Shown here: one piece after another, positions 42,900-50,747 of the stretch
Numbering within the stretch: position 1 is the first letter of the stretch
Layout of the letters: each line of letters opens with the position of its first letter
From: Bradyrhizobium sp. Ec3.3
GTDB lineage: Bacteria > Pseudomonadota > Alphaproteobacteria > Rhizobiales > Xanthobacteraceae
NCBI RefSeq assembly: GCF_000472925.1
Contig: NZ_AXAS01000001.1
Span: forward strand, 248,001 to 312,000
Length of the DNA stretch: 64,000 nt
Direction: 5' to 3'
Notes under the pieces: model-generated
What the model was told of the DNA's origin: nothing
What the model saw: the letters and a program-made list of their open reading frames with translations, nothing else
Database searches by the model: none
Made by a program: the position numbers and the translations under genes

Positions 42900-44168
42900 A
42901 TGACCGTCCACACCAGCCCATCCAAGATCGAAACCACAGGGATTCCGGCCAGCGTTCCGGAGAGCCTGCTGCCCGTGGAAACGCCGTCCGCCCCGCCCAG
43001 AAAGCTCAACTTTCGCAAGCTGTTGTTGGCTGGTGTCGCGGCCGCGGCGCTAGCCGGTGCGAGTTGGTATGGCTGGGACTACTGGACGGTCGGCCGCTTC
43101 CTCGTCTCCACCGATGACGCCTATGTGAAGGCCGACAACACCACCATCGCACCGAAGGTCAGCGGCTACCTGGTCCAGGTGCAGGTTGCCGATAACGAGC
43201 AAGTGAAGGCTGGCCAGGTGCTGGCCCGGATCGACGACCGCGACTTCAAGGTCGCACTCGACCAGGCCCGGGCCGACGTTGCGGCCGCGAGCGCCACCAT
43301 CACGAGCAAGGAGGCGCAGCTCGAGGTTCAGCAGGCGGTGATCGCGGCGGCCAGGGCGACGATCGACGTCGACACTGCAGCCAAGACCTTCGCGAGCCAG
43401 GAGAACAAGCGCTACACGGACCTCGCTGCGTCGGGCTTCGGCAGCGTGCAGAATGCGCAGCAGGCGCAGGCGCGTGATGCCGGTGCAAACGCCGCGATTC
43501 AGCGCGACACCGCCAATCTCGCCTCCGCCCTCAAGCAGGTCGACCTGTTGAAAGCCGAGATCGTGCAGGCCATGGCCGCCCTCGCCCGCGCGGAAGCCGT
43601 GCAGCACCAGGCCGAGCTCAATCTTGGCTACACGAAAATCGTCTCTCCGATCGACGGCGTGGTCGGCAACCGCACACTTCGCGTCGGCCAGTTCGTCCAG
43701 GCCGGCACGCAGTTGATGTCGATCGTGCCGGCCGACGGCGCCTATGTGGTCGCCAATTTCAAGGAGACCCAGCTCACCAACGTGCATGCCGGCCAGACCG
43801 TCGACATCGATGTCGACATGTTCCCGGGCCATGTCGTGCACGGCCATGTCGATTCCATCGCGCCCGCGAGCGGCCAGGAGTTCGCACTGCTGCCGCCGGA
43901 CAACGCCACCGGCAACTTCACCAAGGTGGTTCAGCGGATCCCCGTCAGGATCGCGCTCGATGCCGAGAACGCGCCGTCGATCGCGCTGCGTCCGGGCATG
44001 TCCGTGATCCCGACGATTGCGACGCGTTCCAGCGCGCCCGCCGCGCTGGCAGTGACTTCACCCAAGGCAAACCAGACCAAGGCAAACCAGACCTCCGGAG
44101 GGTCGCGCCATGTCCAACAGCCTCACAATCCCGGCGTCCGCACGCTTGATTCCGGCCGCGACGCCTGA
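42900..44168 (+). CDS. HlyD/EmrA-type membrane-fusion protein
   Basis: 422 residues: N-terminal cytoplasmic stretch, one membrane anchor about 41-60 (LLLAGVAAAALAGASWYGW), biotinyl-lipoyl halves (TIAPKVSGYLVQVQVADNEQ, KIVSPIDGVVGNRTLRVGQF), an alpha-helical hairpin rich in Ala/Gln, and a beta domain (ANFKETQLTNVHAGQTVDID). Links the inner-membrane pump to an outer-membrane channel. The C-terminus contains a 15-bp duplication (44062-44091, giving KANQT twice) and overlaps the MFS gene by 59 bp. Confidence 0.93.
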   Translation: MTVHTSPSKIETTGIPASVPESLLPVETPSAPPRKLNFRKLLLAGVAAAALAGASWYGWDYWTVGRFLVSTDDAYVKADNTTIAPKVSGYLVQVQVADNEQVKAGQVLARIDDRDFKVALDQARADVAAASATITSKEAQLEVQQAVIAAARATIDVDTAAKTFASQENKRYTDLAASGFGSVQNAQQAQARDAGANAAIQRDTANLASALKQVDLLKAEIVQAMAALARAEAVQHQAELNLGYTKIVSPIDGVVGNRTLRVGQFVQAGTQLMSIVPADGAYVVANFKETQLTNVHAGQTVDIDVDMFPGHVVHGHVDSIAPASGQEFALLPPDNATGNFTKVVQRIPVRIALDAENAPSIALRPGMSVIPTIATRSSAPAALAVTSPKANQTKANQTSGGSRHVQQPHNPGVRTLDSGRDA

Positions 44169-45729
44169 TCGCGCCATCGCCGATCCGAACCGCGCCAGTG
44201 CCACGATCTGGATCGCCGTGTTCGCGGCGATGATCGGCGCCTTCATGGCGATCCTGAACATCCAGATCACCAACGCCTCGCTGCTCAATATCGAGGGCGG
44301 CATCGGCACCGGCGTCGACAATGGCTCCTGGATCTCGACGTCATACCTGATCGGCGAGATCATCGTGATCCCGCTCACCGACTATTTGTCGCGGGTCTTC
44401 TCGTTCCGTAACATCATCCTGAGCTTCGCGACGCTGTTTGCGGCATTCTCCGTCGCCTGCGCCTTCACCCACGACCTGCCCTCGATGATCGCGATGCGCG
44501 GCTTGCAGGGCTTCTTCGGCGGCGTGCTGATCCCGATGGCCTTCACGCTCGTGTTCACCAAGCTGCCCAAGGGCCAGCAGCCGATTGGCCTTGCGATGTT
44601 CTCCCTCGCGGTGACCTTTGCGCCAGCGATCGGCCCGACGATCGGCGGCTATCTCACCGAGAATTACGGCTGGCAGACCATCTTCTTCGTCAACGTCGTG
44701 CCGACCGCGATCATGGTCACCACGCTGTTCTTCACGCTGGAGCGCCAGCCGCTTCAGCTCGGCCTGCTGCGCGACGGCGACTGGTTCGGCATCGTGACCA
44801 TGGCGATTGGCCTCGCATCCCTCCAGGCGGTGCTCGAGGAGGGCAACAAGGACGACTGGTTCGGCTCGCCCTTCATCGTGCGGCTTGCCGTTACCGCTGC
44901 GATCAGCCTCTCGCTGTTCATCTATATCGAGCTGGTCGTCGAGAAGCCGCTGTTGCGCCTGCGGCTGCTGACGCAGTGGAATTTCGGCGTCGGCACGATC
45001 GCCGCGGTCTTCCTCGGCTTCGCCCTGTTCGGCTCGGTGTACCTCCTGCCCGCTTATCTCGGTCAGGTGCAGGGCTACAATGCCGAGCAGATCGGCAACG
45101 TGCTGGCCTGGACCGGCCTGCCGCAGCTTCTCCTGATCCCGCTGGTGCCGAAGCTGATGCAGCGGTTCGACACCCGCTATATCGCGGCCATAGGCCTCAT
45201 CCTGTTCGCAACCAGTTCCTTCATGAACATAGAAATGTCACTCGACTATTCCGGCGATCAGTTCCTGCTGCCCAACATCGTACGCGCGGTCGGACAAGCG
45301 CTCACCCTGGCGCCGCTCTCCGCGCTGAGCCTCGGCAGCGTCGCGCCGCAGGACGCGGCCGCCGCCTCCGGCATCTCCAATATGATGCGCAACCTCGGCG
45401 GCGCGATCGGCACCGCGGTACTCGCGACCATCATCACCAAGCGCGAGCAGTTTCACTCCAACGTCATCGGCCAGTCGGTGACGCTCGGCCGCGAAGAGGT
45501 CCGCGGACGCATCGCGCAGCTCACGAACTATTTCATGGCCCACGGCGTGCCCGACCCAAACGCCGCGCATGAGCAGGCCGTCATCGCCCTTGGCAAGCTG
45601 GTCAAGCGCCAGGCGCTGGTGATGGGCTTTTCCGACACTTTTGCCGTGATCGGGGTGGTGCTGGTACTGGCCGCGATCGCCGTGCTGCTGACGCGGCAGG
45701 TCAAGGCGGCGGGCGGGCCGGCGCACTAG
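44110..45729 (+). CDS. DHA2-family MFS multidrug efflux permease (EmrB-like)
   Basis: 539 residues with 14 predicted membrane spans. Family motifs: NIQITNASLLNIEGGIGTGV, STSYLIGEIIVIPLTDYLSR (motif A/D1 region), GFFGGVLIPMAF, FAPAIGPTIGGYLTENYGWQ (motif C) and a central NVVPTAIM. Exports hydrophobic compounds with the upstream HlyD protein. The start lies within the hlyD-like gene. A strong bidirectional hairpin follows the stop. No outer-membrane TolC gene is adjacent. Confidence 0.94.
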   Translation: MSNSLTIPASARLIPAATPDRAIADPNRASATIWIAVFAAMIGAFMAILNIQITNASLLNIEGGIGTGVDNGSWISTSYLIGEIIVIPLTDYLSRVFSFRNIILSFATLFAAFSVACAFTHDLPSMIAMRGLQGFFGGVLIPMAFTLVFTKLPKGQQPIGLAMFSLAVTFAPAIGPTIGGYLTENYGWQTIFFVNVVPTAIMVTTLFFTLERQPLQLGLLRDGDWFGIVTMAIGLASLQAVLEEGNKDDWFGSPFIVRLAVTAAISLSLFIYIELVVEKPLLRLRLLTQWNFGVGTIAAVFLGFALFGSVYLLPAYLGQVQGYNAEQIGNVLAWTGLPQLLLIPLVPKLMQRFDTRYIAAIGLILFATSSFMNIEMSLDYSGDQFLLPNIVRAVGQALTLAPLSALSLGSVAPQDAAAASGISNMMRNLGGAIGTAVLATIITKREQFHSNVIGQSVTLGREEVRGRIAQLTNYFMAHGVPDPNAAHEQAVIALGKLVKRQALVMGFSDTFAVIGVVLVLAAIAVLLTRQVKAAGGPAH

Positions 45730-45753
45730 GCTTCAATCATCCGGTTTTTTTGA

Positions 45754-45785
45754 GCGGCCGTCACGCTTGACGGCCGCTACTTTTT
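45754..45785 (+). terminator. Rho-independent terminator after the efflux operon
   Basis: GCGGCCGTCA-4 nt-TGACGGCCGC, a perfect 10-bp stem, followed by TACTTTTT. A T run (TTTTTTT, 45744-45750) also precedes it, so it may terminate in both directions. Confidence 0.9.
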
Positions 45786-45836
45786 GTGTTCTTTCTTTGT
45801 TCCATTCAAGCACAGGTTGTAGCACGAGTTAATTTC

Positions 45837-47561
45837 ATGATGAGTGATATGCACAGCGATAGCGGGCCGGCCCAGCTCGTGATTCACGATGACGAAGATA
45901 CGCCGGAAGAATTTGTGATCGAGTTGCTGCGCCGGGTTTTCGGCAAGTCGGAGCGGGAGGCGCTCGCGCTGATGACCCGGATCGAGCAAGAGGAAAAAGC
46001 CGGTTGCGGCCCTTACCCGCGGTCCGTCGCCGACGCTCTGCTGAAATCCGCGCTCCAGCACATTCAATTTGCAGGTCATGGCCTGCGGATCACGCTCGAA
46101 CCGGTCAAGACGACTTGCGAGCTTTGCGGCAAGCCTGAGGCGCAGACCGACGTGCGCCTCGGGAGCCGTACGATCTGGCTGTGCAGCGAGTGCATGCGTG
46201 CTGCAGGCAACACCGGCAATGAGCCGGAAGAAGAGGAGTTCGGATATGCCTGCGAGGTTCTGGACCGGCATTTTGCCGGCGTTCCGCGCAGCAAGCTCGT
46301 GACCACGGTCCGCCAGTTTCCCGGTCACATGCGCGCAGACGTTCAGGCGGCCATTGACCGGCTGTTCGCCTCCGCAATCCGGCTGTTCGGCATCAACGAC
46401 GAGCAACGCTACGAGACGCTGTCGATTGCAAGGCTTCTGCGTGACGGGCGCCATGCGCAGGCGATTGCGCCGCTCCAGTATTTCGATGTCGACATTGGCG
46501 AGAAGAACCCGGTCAAGTGCCTCAACAACGGGCTGTGGCTATGCGCGCAGGGCGATCTCCGCTACGCCGTGCTGCTCTGTGCGCATCGCGAGTTCAGCCG
46601 CGAGCCCGGCATCCGGATCGAAATCGCCGTACCCTCGGGCGCCGCGGGCGCAGCCCTCGTCCAACGATGCTTCGGCGAGCTGGAGCAGGCCGTGCAGGCC
46701 GCGCGCACCTATCGTGGCAAGATCCTCTCGCTCGACGCCGACAGCGATTATCGCGGCCGCTCGCGCGGCATCACCGTACATCGCCTGCCGCCGGTCGCAC
46801 GCGACGAGGTGATCCTGCCGGAGCAGACCTTGCGGCTGCTTGATCGCAATGTCCTGAGATTCGTCGGCACGCGCGATCAATTGCGCCGGCTCGGCCAGTC
46901 GACGCGCAAAGGCGTTTTGCTGTACGGCCCCCCGGGCACCGGCAAGACCCACACCATCCGCTATCTCGCGACGCACCTGCCCGGGCATACGACCCTGATC
47001 ATCACCGCCGAGCAAATGGGCCTTCTCGGCGCTTATATGAGCCTGGCGCGGCTCCTTCAGCCCTCGATGGTGGTGATCGAGGATGTCGATCTCATCGCCC
47101 GCGATCGCGATGACATGGGGCCGTGCGAGGAATCCCTTCTGAACAGATTGCTCAACGAGATGGACGGGCTGAAGGAGGACGCAGACATCCTGTTCGTCCT
47201 GACCACCAACCGGCCGGAGGACCTCGAAGGTGCGCTAGCCGGCCGGCCCGGCCGCATCGACCAGGCCATCGAAGTGCCTCTCCCCGACGAGATCGGCCGC
47301 CGCAAGCTGGTACGGCTCTACGGCAAGGGGCTGCCGCTCGATGACGCCATCGTCACCGAAGCGGCGCAGCGCAGTGCGGGCACGAGCTGCGCCTTCATCA
47401 AGGAATTGATGCGGCGGCTGGCACAGGCGAGCCTGGCACGCGACGGCGGCAATTCCGTCATCTCCGCCGACATCGATGAGGCGCTGGACGACATGCTGTT
47501 CTCCGGCGGTCGCCTCAATGCGCAGCTGCTCGGCGGCGCGCAAGCGATGGCGGCGGGATGA
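45837..47561 (+). CDS. ClpS-like / ClpX-type zinc finger / AAA+ ATPase fusion protein
   Basis: 574 residues from ATG at 45837 (an in-frame ATG at 45849 and a GTG at 45786 are alternatives). Domains in order: ClpS-like adaptor fold 12-90 (VIHDDEDTPEEFVIELLRRV, then CGPY); a C4 zinc finger like that of ClpX (C94-x2-C97, C116-x2-C119); a helical region 140-330 with no family I recognise; and a Cdc48/FtsH-type AAA+ module with Walker A GPPGTGKT at 364-371, Walker B VVIEDVD at 412-418, and second-region-of-homology TNRPEDLEGALAGRPGRID. The ClpS pocket is altered: the N-end-rule His (normally in MLAVHYQGKA) is Glu here. No peptidase domain is present. Likely a substrate-recognising unfoldase or disassembly ATPase; partner protease unknown. 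Confidence 0.85.
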   Translation: MMSDMHSDSGPAQLVIHDDEDTPEEFVIELLRRVFGKSEREALALMTRIEQEEKAGCGPYPRSVADALLKSALQHIQFAGHGLRITLEPVKTTCELCGKPEAQTDVRLGSRTIWLCSECMRAAGNTGNEPEEEEFGYACEVLDRHFAGVPRSKLVTTVRQFPGHMRADVQAAIDRLFASAIRLFGINDEQRYETLSIARLLRDGRHAQAIAPLQYFDVDIGEKNPVKCLNNGLWLCAQGDLRYAVLLCAHREFSREPGIRIEIAVPSGAAGAALVQRCFGELEQAVQAARTYRGKILSLDADSDYRGRSRGITVHRLPPVARDEVILPEQTLRLLDRNVLRFVGTRDQLRRLGQSTRKGVLLYGPPGTGKTHTIRYLATHLPGHTTLIITAEQMGLLGAYMSLARLLQPSMVVIEDVDLIARDRDDMGPCEESLLNRLLNEMDGLKEDADILFVLTTNRPEDLEGALAGRPGRIDQAIEVPLPDEIGRRKLVRLYGKGLPLDDAIVTEAAQRSAGTSCAFIKELMRRLAQASLARDGGNSVISADIDEALDDMLFSGGRLNAQLLGGAQAMAAG

Positions 47562-47579
47562 TGACCGTTCTCGCCGCTG

Positions 47580-47681
47580 GAGCATGATCCGGAAAAGTGT
47601 GAAGCGGTTTTCCGAAAAGATCATGCTCAAACAAGAGCCTAAAGCGCGATGACGATTCATCCCAATCTCATCGCGCTTTAG
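47580..47681. repeat. Double palindromic repeat, rhizobial type
   Basis: Two stems: GAGCATGATC (47580-47589) with GATCATGCTC (47619-47628), and CTAAAGCGCGATGA (47639-47652) exactly inverted at 47668-47681. I know this arrangement as a frequent intergenic repeat in Rhizobiales. It separates the convergent AAA+ and host-attachment genes. Confidence 0.8.
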
Positions 47682-47686
47682 AGCGT

Positions 47687-48136
47687 CTAGTACTCCGCCG
47701 CGAGATGCCGGGCGATGTCGCCGACCGGAAGCCGCGTCAGGTCCTTGGGCAGTTCGCCGACGATGCGTGCCTTGACGTCCGCGTGAAACGCGTCGCGCAG
47801 GTCCGCCAGTGCGCGCGGCGGTGCAATGACGACGAGCGCCTTCACGTCGCGCTCGCGGACGAGCTGCTCCATCGCGGCTGCGACCCGCCGCGCGAAACGA
47901 TGCTCCTCGATATCGTGCCAGTCGGTCGGCTCGACGGCCGCCCTTTGCCCTGTCGGCTTGTTGAGACGGCCGGGACGATCGGTCCCCTGCTCGCGCGTCG
48001 GCGGATTCTCATCCGCGAACACGTCCTCGGTTTTCAGGTTCGGCTGCGCGGGATTGCCTTCGTTGCGCAGGAACAGCGCCTTGCAGCCGTCGCCGATGAA
48101 GACGAAGGCACCGTGGGGGATCACCAGGCCGCTCAT
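47687..48136 (-). CDS. Host attachment protein family (BaeRF-like)
   Basis: 149 residues: IPHGAFVFIGDGCKALFLRN, a linker with basic and proline-rich sequence, DWHDIEEHRFARRVAAAMEQ and the C-terminal ALVVIAPPRALADLRDAFHA, the signature of the protein-required-for-attachment-to-host-cells family. The fold is related to archaeo-eukaryotic release factor domains (BaeRF), so a ribosome- or RNA-linked stress role is possible. A FixK/FNR box is centred about 58 bp upstream of its ATG, good spacing for a class II anaerobic promoter. Confidence 0.9.
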   Translation of the reverse strand: MSGLVIPHGAFVFIGDGCKALFLRNEGNPAQPNLKTEDVFADENPPTREQGTDRPGRLNKPTGQRAAVEPTDWHDIEEHRFARRVAAAMEQLVRERDVKALVVIAPPRALADLRDAFHADVKARIVGELPKDLTRLPVGDIARHLAAEY

Positions 48137-48187
48137 GTCGACGCTCCAGCTTTCGCTTCGACATTCAACCGTTCACCCGCCAGCGGG

Positions 48188-48201
48188 TTGATTCAAATCA
48201 A
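48188..48201. promoter_or_regulatory. FixK/FNR box
   Basis: TTGATTCAAATCAA is an exact match to TTGAT-N4-ATCAA. It lies between the host-attachment gene (start 51 bp away) and hsp20 (189 bp away). If it sits at -41.5, transcription toward the host-attachment gene starts about 16 nt before the ATG. Control of hsp20 is also possible because the site is symmetric. Confidence 0.75.
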
Positions 48202-48390
48202 CGCGAGCCTGCCGCGGCAAGATGCGTGTGCTGTGCTTACCAATGTGTAAGCACGGGGAACTTGCCCGCGACGTCCGGTGCATTGTCCAGCGAATTTGAG
48301 AGAAATCAACGACTGGTCGCGAGAACAGGTGGACGTTTGATCATCGAATGAACTCTAGTCTCTCAAAGAAAGAGATGAAGGAGAGAAATC

Positions 48391-48918
48391 GTGGCCAACG
48401 AAACCAAGCTTCCGGTGACCAAGAAGACCAACGAACCGGTGTTCTCCGGCGGAACGTGGAACCCGTTTGAGACGCTCCGCGGCGAGGTCGACCGCCTGTT
48501 CGAGGATTTTGGTCGCGACGATTTCTGGCGTCGGCCGTTCCGCTCGCTCGCCGGGCTCGAGCGCAGTCTCGCGCAGAAGCTCGTGAGCGCACCGGCCGTC
48601 GATGTCGCCGAGACCGACAAGGCTTATGAGATCACGGCCGAGCTGCCCGGCATGGACGAGAAGGGCATCGAGGTGAACCTCGCCAATGGCGGTCTCACCA
48701 TCAAGGGCGAGAAGAAGGTCGAGAAAGAGGAGAAGCAGAAGGACTATTACGTCTCCGAGCGCCGCTATGGTTCCTTCGAGCGCACGTTCGCTCTGCCGGA
48801 GGATGTCGAGGCCGACAAGATCGAAGCTTCGTTCAGGAGCGGCGTGCTCAAGGTGACGCTGCCCAAGACCGCGGAGGCGCAGAAGCCTGCCAAGAAGATC
48901 GAGGTCAAGGCGGCCTGA
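48391..48918 (+). CDS. Hsp20/alpha-crystallin small heat shock protein
   Basis: 175 residues from GTG at 48391 with a strong AAGGAGAG ribosome site. Variable N-terminal arm (FETLRGEVDRLFEDFGRDDF, WRRP), alpha-crystallin domain about 60-160 (VDVAETDKAYEITAELPGMD, NGGLTIKGEKKVEKEEKQKD, SFERTFALPEDVEADKIEAS) with the conserved GVLKVTLPK near the end, and a Lys-rich tail. An ATP-independent holdase. CTCTC at 48360-48364 could pair with GAGAG at 48381-48385 over the ribosome site, a possible thermosensor. Confidence 0.95.
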   Translation: MANETKLPVTKKTNEPVFSGGTWNPFETLRGEVDRLFEDFGRDDFWRRPFRSLAGLERSLAQKLVSAPAVDVAETDKAYEITAELPGMDEKGIEVNLANGGLTIKGEKKVEKEEKQKDYYVSERRYGSFERTFALPEDVEADKIEASFRSGVLKVTLPKTAEAQKPAKKIEVKAA

Positions 48919-48986
48919 CGATCGGTTCACGCGAGGCTGGCGGTCCCGGCAGCCTCGCACCAGCTATCCGCGTCCGGCGTGCTCCG

Positions 48987-50651
48987 TCACTGCGCGCAGA
49001 AGAAGCTTGCCGAGTCCGTCACCGGCCCCGCCTTGTAATGCGGCCAGGCTGGCCAGCGGCACAGCGGCAGCGCGCGCACAACAGAAAACGCCGGCGCCTC
49101 GACCTTCTGCTCGGTGACCTCGAGATCGCCGGGCGCCTTGTCCTTCTCGACCCAGTCGACCAGCACGCTCAGCATATCGACATTGGCCGGCGCACCGGAG
49201 CCGACATGGTCGACGCCGGGCGCCGTGTAGAGCCTTGCGAACAAGTCCGTCGTCGCCGAGCCCATCAGGCGCTCGACGTTCTCGAAATAGCGAATGCCGG
49301 CATAGGGGCTCTGCGCATAGTCGGCCATATGCTCGAGCACGATCAGGCGGCCGCCATGAGCGCGAAAACGGCTGAGATCGGGATTGGTCGAATCCATCAG
49401 TTGGGAGATTTCGAGTAGCCGCGCCTTGTGGTCTTCGGGCTTGTAGGTGGTGACGTCGAGCTTGGGATCGCGGGCGAAGACATACTGAATGGTGCCGGCG
49501 CCGTAGATCCAGGCGATCCCGTTGTTCGGTGCCGGCGGCTGCGCAGGCGGTGCCGTGCCGAGCCACCACGCTGTCCATCCGCCGGTCGGGCCGACGGACG
49601 GCGTGTCCTCGCCCGACACGCCCCAGCCCGGGTAATCATCGAGGCCGTTGGCAAGCGGGAACGGGAATTTGTAAGCACCATGCAGCGTGTCGATCGCCTT
49701 GATCTGCGGGTCGGTGAGGCATTGATCGCCATTCCGCTCGCTCGCGCAGCGCAGCTTCTGTGGCTTGAAGGTCGATTTGCAATCGACGGGATCCTGCACC
49801 AGCGCATCGTCGGAGCCGTCGGCCTTGTCGCAGGCGGCGCGCACAGCGTCACCCACGAGCTTCACCTGGGCCGGCCTAATCCAGGCGTCGCCCATGGTCA
49901 CCAGCCCCGACCGGGTGCCGGCATGCTGCAAGCCGACCCAGTTGATGACGGGCACGCGCGAAAAAATGCCGTCGAAATCCTCGGGATAGCGCTGCGCCAT
50001 GGTCAGCCCTTCGCGGCCGCCCTCGGACGAGCCCATGAAGTACATCTTCTGCGGTCTTTTGTCGTAGGCGCGCTCCATCAGCGCGACGGCGGCATCGCGC
50101 ACCTTCTTGTAGGCGCGGTGCGCAAAATTCTCGAACGCTTCGTCGTTGAGCGCGAAGGCCTGGGGCGGCTCGCCTGGCTTGGTCTCATGGCCGGAATCGG
50201 TGCCGTAGGTGACGAAGCCGCGCGCCAGCGGCGAAGGCTTGTCGAAGGGATAGGCCGGCGGCAGCGCAAGGCCCGTGATCAGGACACCATTGAATCCGTC
50301 GCCGCCATATTGCAGCGAGCGCCCGTTCCATTCGACCGGCAAATTGACCTGAAACCTGATCGGCGGCGCTTTTGGATCTGTCGGCTCAATGTGACCGAGC
50401 ACCTTGCAGAAAGCAGGATTGGCCGGCGTGACACGTCCCGACGACGTCGGTCCGCGTTCAGCGACGGCGAGCGGCGACGGCGCCTGGAGCGTCGCGGAGT
50501 CGATCTTGACGGCGCCGGCGTCCGAAGCAAGGCCCTTGCAGACGGTGTCTGCATCCTCGGCCAGCGGCAGCGCGGACGCGCCGTCGACATGAGCCATGGC
50601 CATCAGCAGGCTTGCGAAACACACGGTTACGCTGATCCGAGAACGCGTCAT
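48987..50651 (-). CDS. Tannase/feruloyl esterase family protein
   Basis: 554 residues from MTRSRISVTVCFASLLMAMA, a signal peptide; alternative ATG at 50666. Tannase-family alpha/beta hydrolase: YGGDGFNG, THGTDSGH-like YGTDSGHE, nucleophile in MGSSEGGREG, a long Cys-containing lid (CDKADGSDD, CKSTFKPQKLRCASE, CLTDPQIKAI), and the acid/base region PGVDHVGSG. Hydrolyses ester bonds of plant phenolics such as gallate or ferulate esters, fitting a soil/plant bacterium. Secreted. Confidence 0.9.
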   Translation of the reverse strand: MTRSRISVTVCFASLLMAMAHVDGASALPLAEDADTVCKGLASDAGAVKIDSATLQAPSPLAVAERGPTSSGRVTPANPAFCKVLGHIEPTDPKAPPIRFQVNLPVEWNGRSLQYGGDGFNGVLITGLALPPAYPFDKPSPLARGFVTYGTDSGHETKPGEPPQAFALNDEAFENFAHRAYKKVRDAAVALMERAYDKRPQKMYFMGSSEGGREGLTMAQRYPEDFDGIFSRVPVINWVGLQHAGTRSGLVTMGDAWIRPAQVKLVGDAVRAACDKADGSDDALVQDPVDCKSTFKPQKLRCASERNGDQCLTDPQIKAIDTLHGAYKFPFPLANGLDDYPGWGVSGEDTPSVGPTGGWTAWWLGTAPPAQPPAPNNGIAWIYGAGTIQYVFARDPKLDVTTYKPEDHKARLLEISQLMDSTNPDLSRFRAHGGRLIVLEHMADYAQSPYAGIRYFENVERLMGSATTDLFARLYTAPGVDHVGSGAPANVDMLSVLVDWVEKDKAPGDLEVTEQKVEAPAFSVVRALPLCRWPAWPHYKAGPVTDSASFFCAQ

Positions 50652-50747
50652 CGTTTCCACCCGCATTTTCTTGTTATCAACGACAAGCGGGTGCATTCAA
50701 CGCAACGTTCGGCCGTCCGTCAATTGCCAGCGCCGGATTGCCCGCCG

